Positions 1 to 13,593 of a DNA stretch of 17,631 bases are shown here, in pieces. Made by a program: the position numbers and the translations under genes. The DNA is from Chloromonas sp. AAM2 (taxonomy: Eukaryota > Chlorophyta > Chlorophyceae > Chlamydomonadales > Chlamydomonadaceae), in contig QAXH01005167.1 of NCBI GenBank assembly GCA_004335635.1, forward strand, positions 11,118 through 28,748. The letters run 5' to 3'. The first letter of the stretch is position 1. Each line of letters starts with the position of its first letter. Under the pieces are notes generated by a model. The model saw only the letters and a list, made by a program, of their open reading frames with translations. It searched no databases and was not told where the DNA came from.

Positions 1-40
1 CACACACACACACACACACATGCGCGTGCACACACACACC
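1..40. repeat. (CA)n microsatellite, interrupted
   Basis: The left edge is a CA dinucleotide run, broken once by a short tgcgcgtg stretch around positions 21-28. It may extend beyond the window. No function is implied. Confidence 0.95.
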
Positions 41-141
41 TTGACTGCCGCCCTGTTCATGCTGTGAAGCTTCTGTTCCGCGACCCTCGTGCCCCCTTTG
101 AGCATGTAGTTGCTGTGTGGGTGGCACAGGTCATTGCCTAG
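1..141 (+). CDS. Possible 3' end of an upstream gene (open frame to left edge)
   Basis: One frame is open from the left edge to a TAG at 139-141. After the CA repeat it reads a peptide with ordinary composition, including FRDPRAPF and VVAVWVAQVIA just before the stop. It could be the last coding exon of a gene lying to the left. It is short, begins in a microsatellite, has no visible splice acceptor and matches no family I recognise, so chance openness is quite possible. Confidence 0.18.
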   Translation, partial: HTHTHTHARAHTHLDCRPVHAVKLLFRDPRAPFEHVVAVWVAQVIA

Positions 142-1194
142 GTCGTCTGAAGGACCCCGGGCCTTGCGGGGAGTGCCTGCAAAGTTGCAAAAGCAGCGCA
201 AATGATCTTCTCTTGCGTGTGGTCTACTCCATGATGCTAGATTCTCAGCCACTCCTGAATGCATGTAGCAATACGACAGCGCGGCATGTGAGCCCTGGGA
301 CCAAGCTGCACATCGGAATCAGTAAGGCAAGAACGGTTGCTCCTAAACCAACTGGCTGTGTGCATGTTCGGCAAGCAGGCTGCACTGGTCGCAGGTGATT
401 CTTACACCTCGTGGGCTGGCAAGGGATGTTTGGTGCCATAGGCTGTGTGCCAGCTGATTAGCAGGCCGAATTGGTTGCAATTGGCTCAAAGTGATGCCAA
501 AGCGATGCTCTGCCACACCATCCAAGGTCTGTGCAACGGCAGTCCCTGGTCAATCTCAATACTGATACAGATGAGGCACACTCGCATGCGGAACATGCAT
601 AACGTTCCATGCCCAGGCTGACTGTCTGGCAAGGTAGGCAGGTAAGGACTGCAGCAACTCACTCCTGGGCCTTCGCTGAGCCATTCCCTGGTCACGTGGA
701 GCCTCAAAGGAAGTTCTGAGACTGGTAAGGCATGATGGCACGTACAAGACGGAGCCTTTGCCCATTCTGTTGCCCTGAGGTAGTGCCAAGATGGGCTCTG
801 GAGCTGTCCCTGCCGTGTGTTTTGTCGGGCTGGTCTCCATGGTTTGAGTCGAGTCACTGCGTAGATGCAAAGACGCACGCGCCTAGCAACAGCCGTAGAA
901 ACATTGAATTTTCATGTTGACCAACTCGAGGTTTTCATGCAACGATGAATGCACAGCTGCGACAGTGCCACTGGGCTGTGCCGACATACAGCTGCCCTGT
1001 ACGAGCCCTCACGACCTTTTGAGTTCTCGACCTGTTAGAAAACGTTTTTCCCCTTGCTTGCATGACTTGGGGGGGAAAACCTTGTTGGCGAGCCAACCGT
1101 GAACGCACCATGACGAGGCAGGTAACGATCTGGTAGATGGACATGAAAGGGCCACTTCTTGTACTTTCAGGGTTTTGATAAGAAGAAGCGTCAA
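142..1194. other. Upstream region of the Expp1-like gene, no gene recognised
   Basis: Several open frames of 60-130 codons occur on both strands, but none shows a family motif, signal peptide or exon-like splice borders. The stretch just before the ATG at 1195 (gtactttcag followed by an A/G-rich leader) could be 5' untranslated sequence, perhaps with an intron acceptor at about 1170. No TATA box or other promoter element can be assigned with confidence. Confidence 0.5.
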
Positions 1195-4001
1195 ATGGAG
1201 CGAGCAGTCGTGACATGCAGTTTGGCGTTGCTAGCGCTTTTGGTAGTTCCAAGCTGCCATGGGGCTATGTACAACCCATGCTCTGGCATTGGCGCGGCAG
1301 CTCGGGTGGGTTGCTACTGAGAACCCCAGCTTCTGACCATCTGCCTGCTTCCATTGCTTCCATTCTTGCCCTGGCCAACCCCTTCAGCCTGGCATCTCTC
1401 ATTAACTTGCCTGCAGGGAGACGCCTTCGTTGTGGGTTTGGCGCTCATCCCAGGTGGCAACGCCACTGAGCTGGAACTTGAACTGGATCCCAGCATCAAC
1501 ATACTGGGCATGTGCAACCAGACATATCAGGAATACTTGGTAGGTGGACATCATGACACGCTCACCATACACGCCGTCTACTGTACGTCAGCATAGCAGC
1601 ATGTGCAACATTGGGAACATCTTGCCTCATCGCACGTTGAGACCCGTCCATATCCATCCTACATGACCAGGTTGTGCCATGGCAGGTTTCAACATTGCAC
1701 TTTGACAGCAAGTCAGGGAAACGACAGCAAATCCTCAAGAGCACCGTGCAGGCAAATGAGTTCTATCCATATCAGTACGAGGCATTTTGCTTGATTTGGA
1801 ATCACAGCTTACTGCTGCCAAATTTCCAAATTGTCTAGACGCTTAGCAGCCGTCTATATCAACCCCCCAAGCACAGCATGAGCATGATGCCCCAGCAAGT
1901 CCAGCACATGCAATGTTCAGGGTTCAGCTGAGTGCTTCAGATCAGCACCTGGTGTCTGCAGATCACAACCTTCAATGCACGCATAGCCGTTTTCAACTTG
2001 AAGCTGGACAGGCTGCAAGTGCTGCGCCTGCCGTACCCAGACATTGTTTTCTCCATTGCAAATTCAACGGTGCCCACCATGACCGTCATCGTCTTCAGGT
2101 GGGCCACTCGCACCTCCCGGACATGCACAGCTTTCATGCATGCGCAATGCTGGCAGGAATGGCTGTGGCTGGCACCAGAAGCTAGGCGTCTGGTGCCCTT
2201 CTCAGACTACTAAGCAAGGCGTTGCAAGCCCCAACTGACCCAAGCCAAGCTCAAGGCGAAGCCTTGCAACACCTGGGTTTCGGAGCACATGTGATCCCTA
2301 TGGATTTTCATGGGAGTTCATGACATGAGTGTCACCTGGCATGCGCAGGAACAACCTGGCTTCAGTGCCTGTCTATCTTGCCAACGGAGGGAACTACCCC
2401 TCACTGGGTGGAGCGGGCTTCGTGGTGTCGCTGGCACTGCTCCTAGACTTCGGTGAGGCATGCCTCACGTCATAAGCATCATCCGCACACCATCTGTTCC
2501 CTGTTGCTGTTTGCTGTACATACAGTTATACAGTATCGCATGCTGTCAAAGGACTCCAACCAACCTTCCACACTCGATGGTATCAAGCTCTGACCGCCCA
2601 TGTTCCATTGTGCAGTAAATTGTGGACTGGCACTTCTCCTCAGCCCTGTCTGCTCCTTGAACCCGTTCATGTTTTCATTGTGTAGCAGGTTGTACACCTA
2701 CGCTTCTTGTTGGTGCCTTGGCCATCCTCAAACCGGTTCCTGATGTTTGTCCTTCCTTGTTCATGTTTGCAGACAAAGGCCTCCTTTCGAATCTTTATTG
2801 GTATGACCTGACGTGCAATTCCTGTGGGGGCCGGAGCTCCCAGATCTGCATCAAGCAGGTCAATGTGGACTCGTGTGCCACGCCCTTCACCAACTGCACA
2901 TGCGCAGCCTACGGAGACAACTGCACGTATGCGGATGCTCAGTTCTCAAAGTGAGCCACGTGATTGTAACAGCTTTTCAATCTGGGTGGCGCTGTGGTAA
3001 GCTAGCCATGCTCGAAGGGCGAAGCACAGCCGGCATCATGCACACACAATGAGCTGAAGATCTTATCATTCTTGTGGCTGCCATACCAGTGGGGTGCGTT
3101 TGTACCATGATGCTTATACCATGTGCACATTGTTGGTGAGTGCATGCACAATCAGGGCTGTATGACGCCACACTCCACATTGGCAGTTGGAGCGCGAGAC
3201 CATCAAGCCTATATCAGCGCACTCATCATTGCCCTGCATACTGATGCACACCCAAGGTTCACAGAGACGTACGTCAGTTTTTCTCTCGGTGACAGCAGTT
3301 CACACCCGAAGCATGTGATGCATGGATGCAGGTGCTCTACAGCCATTAATGTCGGTTTCTCTGGCACTGACTCCCGCGATGCGGCCTTCCGAACGGGCAG
3401 CCAGATCAAGCGGCTGAACGCCTACTCCCTCACAGGGCTGTTCTACACGGCCAAGGATTTGCTGGTCACCAATGTGAGTGAGGGTGGTGCGCATGTGCAT
3501 GGCAGCACCCACCTGGGTGAACAACGGTATGGATTCCCGTGCATTTGTGACGTGGGGTTTCACAACCTGTGTTGGCTGTGTCACAGGCTGGTGTCATGCC
3601 TGGAAGGTTTCCTCGTGAACTGCTGTAACAGGAATTCAGGTGTTTCAGCTAGTTCCCAACACGTGCTTGCAGTGCTGTTGTCAGTTGCAACTCAAGGCCT
3701 GCCACAGTCATGGAGTTAGAGCTGCCAACGGCCGTCTCTTCATGCACGCACATGCAGCACAGATGACCATGCATCTGCCTCTTGTGACCATGCAGTTCAA
3801 CAACATATACGGCAACGTGACAGGCAGTTGGAACCAGCTCCAGAGCGACAGCAAGAACCAGCAGTTAGACTTTGGCAGCTCCATAGGCGGGGGGGGAGGG
3901 GGGTCATCAGGGGNNCTCTGGCACCACCCAGACCTCCGCCCGAGCCGCCAATTCCACCCCCTCCACCGCCAAACCCTCTGCCTCCTGGCTTTGGAGGGTA
4001 G
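1195..4001 (+). CDS. Secreted Cys-rich glycoprotein, plant Expp1-like, Gly/Pro-rich tail
   Basis: Predicted exons are 1195-1305, 1417-1539, 1962-2098, 2349-2452, 2773-2950, 3332-3473 and 3796-4001. All introns are GT-AG and phases agree through exon 6 (265 codons). The start is chosen because it opens a signal peptide (MERAVV, then a Leu/Val core ending near PSCHGA). The body has six N-glycosylation sequons and a cysteine cluster in exon 5 (CNSC, CTC). Exons 5-6 contain NLYW, a Cys-rich stretch, then VGFSGTDSRD and AYSLTGLFYTAKD. From memory this order matches the plant protein annotated Expp1 (NLYW, CASC, LAFSGTDKH, YSLYGLYSNLRD), whose function is unknown to me. Plant members end soon after that block. 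Here about 20 more residues lead into a Gly run and then a Pro-rich end. Two Ns at 3914-3915 break the frame: the Pro-rich frame stops at 3999-4001, while a literal two-base gap reads to 4050. It is probably exported to the cell surface. Confidence 0.68.
3889..3913 (+). other. G-tract cluster beside an assembly gap
   Basis: An eight-G run, a six-G run and a four-G run lie within 25 bases, directly before the NN at 3914-3915. This could fold as a G-quadruplex and would explain failed sequencing. In the coding frame it gives a six-glycine run. Downstream the same strand turns C-rich and encodes a proline run. The true length of the gap decides the C-terminus of the gene. Confidence 0.75.
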
Positions 4002-4829
4002 TCGTGTGAATGATGTCCATGCTAGACTCTGCATGGGTGAATATGAATGATTGCCGTACACACCACCTAGGTGACCATGCTTGGCCTGCTTGAATTCAAA
4101 CTGTCAAAGCTCTGGCGGCAGGGGCCTGGCTGGTACTGTTGGGCGCAACGTCCTGCCAAGGCTGGCTAGCCTGGTTTGGTGCGGGCCCTGCCGTATCAAC
4201 TTGACTGTCATCTGGCATGGGCCGGCCTTTTTGCTGTGACCAACAGTTTCAACGACTAGAACTCAACCCTGCGCGGCATTCATTCTAACTTGTATGGCAT
4301 TAGTTCTGGCGATTACGTGTCATCACAGTGACCCGGCCTGCTCCTGGATTTAGTTCTCAATTGATACTTGAACGACACAAGACAGTTCATGAAGTGTTGA
4401 CCGCCATGCTTCAGCAGCACTTCATTTAGGGTAACATTGTCCTTCCTTGCACTGCTTGGGTTTTCGTTTTGCGCTGCATGGCAGTCTGATGTGGTTTCTC
4501 CAGCGTTGTTACATGGCCTACCTAAATAACATCTAATAATAACATCTCCCTCTTCCGACCTGCAACACAAGTTTACCTTCTGTTGCCGCTCATCCCTTGC
4601 CTTGCAATAGCGAGCGAATCTACATGATTTGAAGTGTTTGAGGGCTGCACGTTACTCCTCTAAGAAGCAAGAGCACTCAAAGGAGGGTGGGACACGGTAG
4701 CTCGTCAAACGGTCCCTAGATCACCCTGCGTGTGGCGGTGTGACCACCAGATACTGTCAGGTGCAGTGTCGTTGGACTGTAGGATGGCCTGTCCGCTGGG
4801 CATTCTCGATTGCGCAGAGCCGGTGCACG

Positions 4830-4871
4830 CGACTTCTCAGCTGTAGCAAACGACTTTTCAGCTGTAGCAAA
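4830..4871. repeat. 21-bp tandem duplication, two copies
   Basis: Two adjacent 21-base copies (4830-4850 and 4851-4871) differ at a single base. They sit about 150 bases before the protease start codon, probably in its promoter or leader. The short period could hold duplicated factor-binding sites, but there is no direct evidence for this. Confidence 0.85.
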
Positions 4872-4883
4872 TGCCAGTACGGC

Positions 4884-5018
4884 ATGCATCTAGAAACCGC
4901 AGTGAACTTACCTGCATTCACACAGCTACAGCCTAACACACTACTAGGTATAGCCGGTTGCATCGGCACCATTCTGAACATCGCGTATGGGTTGAGGCGG
5001 TTTGGCGATCAAAACTGA
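4884..5018 (+). promoter_or_regulatory. Candidate upstream ORF ahead of the protease start
   Basis: An ATG at 4884 opens a 44-codon frame that stops at 5016-5018, two bases before the protease ATG at 5021. The peptide contains a hydrophobic stretch (LLGIAGCIGTILNIAYGL). If the mRNA begins upstream of 4884, this would be a short upstream ORF able to affect translation of the protease. The transcription start is unknown, so this remains a suggestion. Confidence 0.3.
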
Positions 5019-5020
5019 GG

Positions 5021-9835
<4,815 letters not shown>

Positions 9836-10909
9836 ACATCGACAGCAGCAGGATGATGGCACCAATAAGAAACCTCAAGATAATTGCGCGCGCACAGGTC
9901 TTGCTCTTAGAGCCTACATCGCGTGTTGCCCAAAACATGCATGAGCGCACAGAATGCACACAGCAGTCCGAGCCTGCCTGAATTCTTGCATGCCCATTCT
10001 TCCATCGGGGTCCTGTGATCAATGTTAGAATGTACTGCTTATTAGCTGGGTCCTCTGCAGCATAAGGCGTCAGTTGTGTGAATGCCAGGAGCCTGGTGGA
10101 CAGTGTAGATATGCAGTCAGCACTTACCACAGGGCAGCACAATGAGGGTTGGCAGGATGAGGGTTGGCAGAATGAGGGTTGCTGGAGGAATTTTGCACCG
10201 GTGGACCTACAGCATGGATGTGGGTCTGTCATTATTTCTGCTCAAGAAGCATGTTTTAAGGATGTCACACTCAAACTCTATCTATTGCTGCATACCACTG
10301 ATTTCACACTGCTTCGTACCACTTCTTTATTGCCATTGCTTTTCACCACTAATGGTGCTTAGTGGCCAGTGCTGAGCAAGGCATAACTTATTGCGAGCTT
10401 TTCTCGCCTGCAACCTAACTTGGTCCGCCAGCACAATAGTGCCTGGTCTGGGCTGAACGTTGTGCAGCACACGGCAGCACCTGCAATTTCTGGCAATTCC
10501 CTAGGTCTACTGTGTTTGCTTCCCGCACATGCCACCATTTCCTTTCAGTCTTGAAACCTCGGCTCATAACCATTCCACATCGATTGCTTTTGAAGCCGAC
10601 ACCTGCAGGATGTACTGATGCTGCCTGCCCTGTGTGCGGCACCTGATTGCATATTCAAGCTTTTGTACTGCCCTATTGCTGTGACTTTCTTGCCTTTGAA
10701 TATGCGTTGCTGTCTGGCTTACCATCAATTCAAGTTTTCCGCGATCAATGTAATGTCGGTCATGCAAATCACAGCGGTATGCACATGGGTGTGTATGGGC
10801 ACCTGGCAACCTGACCAGCTGCTCTCTCGTAGGCAGCCACAGGACACTTGTGCAGTATGCAATCTGTCGTACCAGACGCGACTTACAGGCCGGGGTCTGT
10901 AGGAATTGG
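9836..10909. other. Intergenic region after the protease gene
   Basis: No gene is recognised. Open frames such as 10078-10362 (+) and 9816-10232 (-) show no family features. I saw no TGTAA polyadenylation signal within 400 bases after the protease stop; accaataag at about 9860 is only a weak AATAAA-like match. A short 15-base tandem repeat is listed separately. Confidence 0.5.
10141..10185. repeat. 15-bp tandem repeat, three copies
   Basis: Three adjacent 15-base units (10141-10155, 10156-10170, 10171-10185) share the core atgagggttg. The last unit diverges at its end. It is a small minisatellite in intergenic DNA with no evident function. Confidence 0.9.
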
Positions 10910-11080
10910 CACAGCGCAGGGCCAATCATACAGCCACCCCTCATGAACAACATGCAGAAGCCCTGACACAGCGCAGAGCCAAGCATGCAGCCATCCCGCA
11001 TGCGCAGCATACAGTGGCAGTGACACAGCACAGGGCCAAGCATGCAGCCATCCCACATGCGCAGCATACATTGCCCTGAC
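10910..11080. repeat. 57-bp tandem repeat, three copies
   Basis: Three 57-base units begin at 10910, 10967 and 11024, each starting cacagc. Copies 2 and 3 are closely alike; copy 1 is more diverged. Because 57 is a multiple of three, both strands carry repeating open frames; the minus strand encodes 19-residue Cys/Met-rich units. This is probably a non-coding minisatellite next to transposon remains. Confidence 0.9.
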
Positions 11081-11190
11081 TGCTTCTTGTGTTGTCTCTT
11101 GTATCATCGACTAGCCGACTGCTTGGCATGCTTTTGTAACAAGATAAGGCGGGCTTCGCACAGTGGTTTTGTCAACCACCATTACTAGTT

Positions 11191-12184
11191 TTGAAAGCAA
11201 CCACAGCCCAGCTTTGGCCAAAGGACCGGCAGACAGATGGTCAGACGGAACGTGCAAATCGTACAAATGAAGTCATGCTGCGTTCGTGTGTTTCTCCGCA
11301 CCATGATGACTGGGATCAACATTTGGTGGTTGTAGAGTTCTCGCGTACAACAACTCTATTCAAGCCAGTACATGCTACACGCCACTTTACCTCAATTATG
11401 GACGTCATCCTGAAACGCCCTTTGATATTCAAGGTTCCACAGTCGTTCCACCCAAAGACAAGGATGCAGCCGCCTTCGTTGAGCGCGTCGCCAAAGATTT
11501 GTCAGCGGCCAAGCACAACATTGCACGTGCTCGAGCACGGCAGGCTAAGGCTGCTGATACCAAACGCAGAGACCACAAGTTCCGTGTGGGAGACAAAGTG
11601 ATTTTATCGCAAAAGTTTGCGGAAACGCAACGCACGAAGTCTGGGCCCTTTTGAGATCCTGGAAGTCGTCGGACAGATCGCGTTGCCGCCTTGAGCTATC
11701 GGCTCGCTGGACTTCACTTAATGCGTCCTACCTGACGCCGTTATCCTGTCCTTAGTGCGTCCTACCTCACGCCGTGGAAAGATGGTTCACATCAGTTTCC
11801 GGAGCATGAACCACCACCACCCAATCCTGATTTGATAAACGGGGAAGAACCTTACGAGTTGGAAGCATTCCGCAACCGTCGCTGGTTCGAGGCTACCGGC
11901 AGTACCATGAGAAGTGGGCCGGCCATAGCGCAGAATCCAACGAGTGGTGCTTTATCAATGACTTGGCTGATTATTTGAATCGCGCTACTCTGACAAGACT
12001 GGTGCGTGAGTACCGAGAGCGACGCTATCTACCGCAAGCGTTTGCTGACTCGTCGTTAGTTGTACATGAGTTCTACGTACCTGCTAGTTGCACATACCCT
12101 TTGAGGGCAAAGTTTCTGTGGGCAGGGAAGAATTGTAGCAGCGTCCTCTGGACAAACCTTGGAAATCGACGATTGGCGTCATGA
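11191..12184 (+). mobile_element. Decayed Ty3/gypsy (chromovirus-type) retrotransposon tail
   Basis: The remnant covers the end of the integrase and a chromodomain in several frames. From 11191 one frame reads RQTDGQTERANRT and DDWDQHL, the end of the integrase core, including the Glu of GQTER usually taken as the third catalytic residue. At about 11360 the signal moves to another frame (LNYGRHPETPFD, then FRVGDKVILS), which stops at 11652. A third part reads SYLTPWKDG and EEPYELEAFRNRRW, then after a further shift QYHEKWAGHSAESNEW, matching the chromodomain typical of chromoviruses. A 34-base local duplication (about 11722-11790) adds to the damage. Polymerase, RNase H, protease, gag and long terminal repeats are not seen here. 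The piece has several frame changes and a stop, so it is a fossil and not active. Confidence 0.82.
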
Positions 12185-13013
12185 GCTATCGCTTTGCGTC
12201 AGATGCATGCCACAACTGCTTGATGCATTATGTTGAAGCCGATGAGGTCAGGAAAGGGTGCCGCCTCCTAGTTGGGTTCCCCCAGGCTGGGATTCAGTTG
12301 GGGCGAGCCCACGGGAGGATGGGAGTTCACAGTCTCATGAAGGACTATATCCAAGCGGGCACGGCTTCGCTCATGCAGGCCCTTCACGACAAAAGGTATA
12401 TGGGCACCACCACCAGGGCACAGATGACCATGCAGCAGAAGAAATGAAAGGATGTGCCTATGGCCGACGCCCTGATGGCGTGGCACCAGAGCATGGCCCT
12501 ACGGCAGCTTTGCGTCCTGCAACAATGCGGTCTTGTCCTCAAGGGCACGACAGAGGACGGATTCACGGTTGGCGAGAAGCATGAGGAACAGGAAGGGTTG
12601 TGGAGTGCCATGTCGGCATGCATAGGTACCCACATGGCTGATGACCAGCGCTGGCTGGACAGGTGGCGGAGCATATGGGCACCTTTCTCGACATTGGGAT
12701 CAGCCCCAACGACTTAATCAACCCGGCTGGTACTCATATCATGGACAAGCAAAGTTTCGCAAAAGCCCACATGGGCAGGACCAAGGGGCGACACCGGACG
12801 GCGCTAAAACGCCTGACCCTGGCGTTGCACGCTAGCAAAGGATACATGCAGGCCAAGGAAGCTGCCGACCTGGCGAAGGGCATAGATGTGCCCGAGCACA
12901 TGAGGGAACTCCCAAAGCCAGCGGCACCGAATCGCATCACAGCTGCATGTGCCCAAGAGAAGCGAATGCGTCAGAGCACATGCGACCCACGCTTGGCAAT
13001 AGCATGTCTATGA
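12181..13013 (+). pseudogene. Decayed reading frame of unknown, possibly transposon, origin
   Basis: A frame open from 12181 is broken by one TGA (12445-12447), then continues in the same frame to about 12690. There the sense-like reading moves to another frame, which runs to 13013. Composition is protein-like throughout: LMKDYIQAGTASLMQALHDK, then QRWLDRWRSIWAPF, then MGRTKGRHRTALKRLTLAL and EAADLAKGIDVPEHMREL. It lies directly after the chromovirus remnant. The basic, Trp-rich character would suit the C-terminal part of a LINE-type or other retroelement protein, but I recognise no diagnostic motif. It is broken by one stop and one frameshift. Confidence 0.4.
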
Positions 13014-13593
13014 GTGATCCGTTCTGGACATACTGTGCATGGCACTAGGATCAGGCGAGACATGCACAACAATACAGTAAGAGCAACCTTCGGCAAGTTC
13101 AATGGCATTGACTATTGCATGAATCAAGCGCATGCTGTTAATACCTCTGTCGCAGCCCAGTGGGGATTCTAGCCCCACGGACGCGTTCAAAGGCCAGGTG
13201 TATGTCTTAAGACAGGGAGGATGCGACCATTGTAGCCTGGCAACCTGGAAACCTGCGCATTGTAAAGTGCACGCGCACGTGGGGGGGCCTGGGTGTGCGG
13301 TCAGAGTTGGGTGCAATAAAATCACTCGCCTTCGGGAGTGGTCCAATTGTGGACACTGCATGCAATTTTCCAAGTCCCTGCAGTGGTCGTAACCGCGAAA
13401 CGGCCAATGGAATCTTGAAATGAAGTCCGCATCAATGCATTAAAATCAAAGCAAATAAGCCAGAGATATCGCAGACCGTCTATTGTGCTAGTGGTTATAG
13501 TGCTAGTGGTTACAGTGCGTGGTTAATGGCAGCCGGCGATGCATCACTGATGAACCTCTGCAACACCAAAAAACCTTGACAGTCATAAGCCAG
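13014..13593. other. Upstream region of the exchanger gene
   Basis: No gene is recognised. The frame containing the exchanger start is open back to 13519, but the first in-frame ATG with a fitting signal sequence is at 13594. A 15-base duplication lies at 13486-13515. No promoter element can be assigned with confidence. Confidence 0.45.
13486..13515. repeat. 15-bp tandem duplication
   Basis: Two 15-base copies, tgctagtggttatag and tgctagtggttacag, sit next to each other about 80 bases before the exchanger ATG. A degenerate third copy begins with tgcgtggtt. Confidence 0.85.

Larger units (their letters stand above)
4002..5020. other. Intergenic region between Expp1-like and protease genes
   Basis: This holds the presumed 3' untranslated region of the first gene and the 5' region of the protease gene. 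I saw no TGTAA, the polyadenylation signal common in chlorophytes, here, nor a clear AATAAA. A minus-strand open frame at 4313-4570 has no recognisable motif. A 21-base tandem duplication and a candidate upstream ORF lie in the second half and are listed separately. Confidence 0.5.

Noticed and set aside
486..878. 130-codon minus-strand frame
   Set aside because: It has no motif or signal sequence and overlaps other random frames in the same stretch.
1671..1853. Open frame starting VVPWQVSTLHFDSKS as an extra exon of the Expp1-like gene
   Set aside because: It has an acceptor-like start and suitable phase, but no good donor before the stop. Exon 2 joins directly to 1962 in phase, which better fits the family order.
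3123..3719. 198-codon frame covering exon 6 of the Expp1-like gene
   Set aside because: Only 3332-3473 fits the family. The rest of this frame reads intron sequence on both sides.
4313..4570. 85-codon minus-strand frame in the intergenic region
   Set aside because: No recognisable domain, no splice support and no context for a gene.
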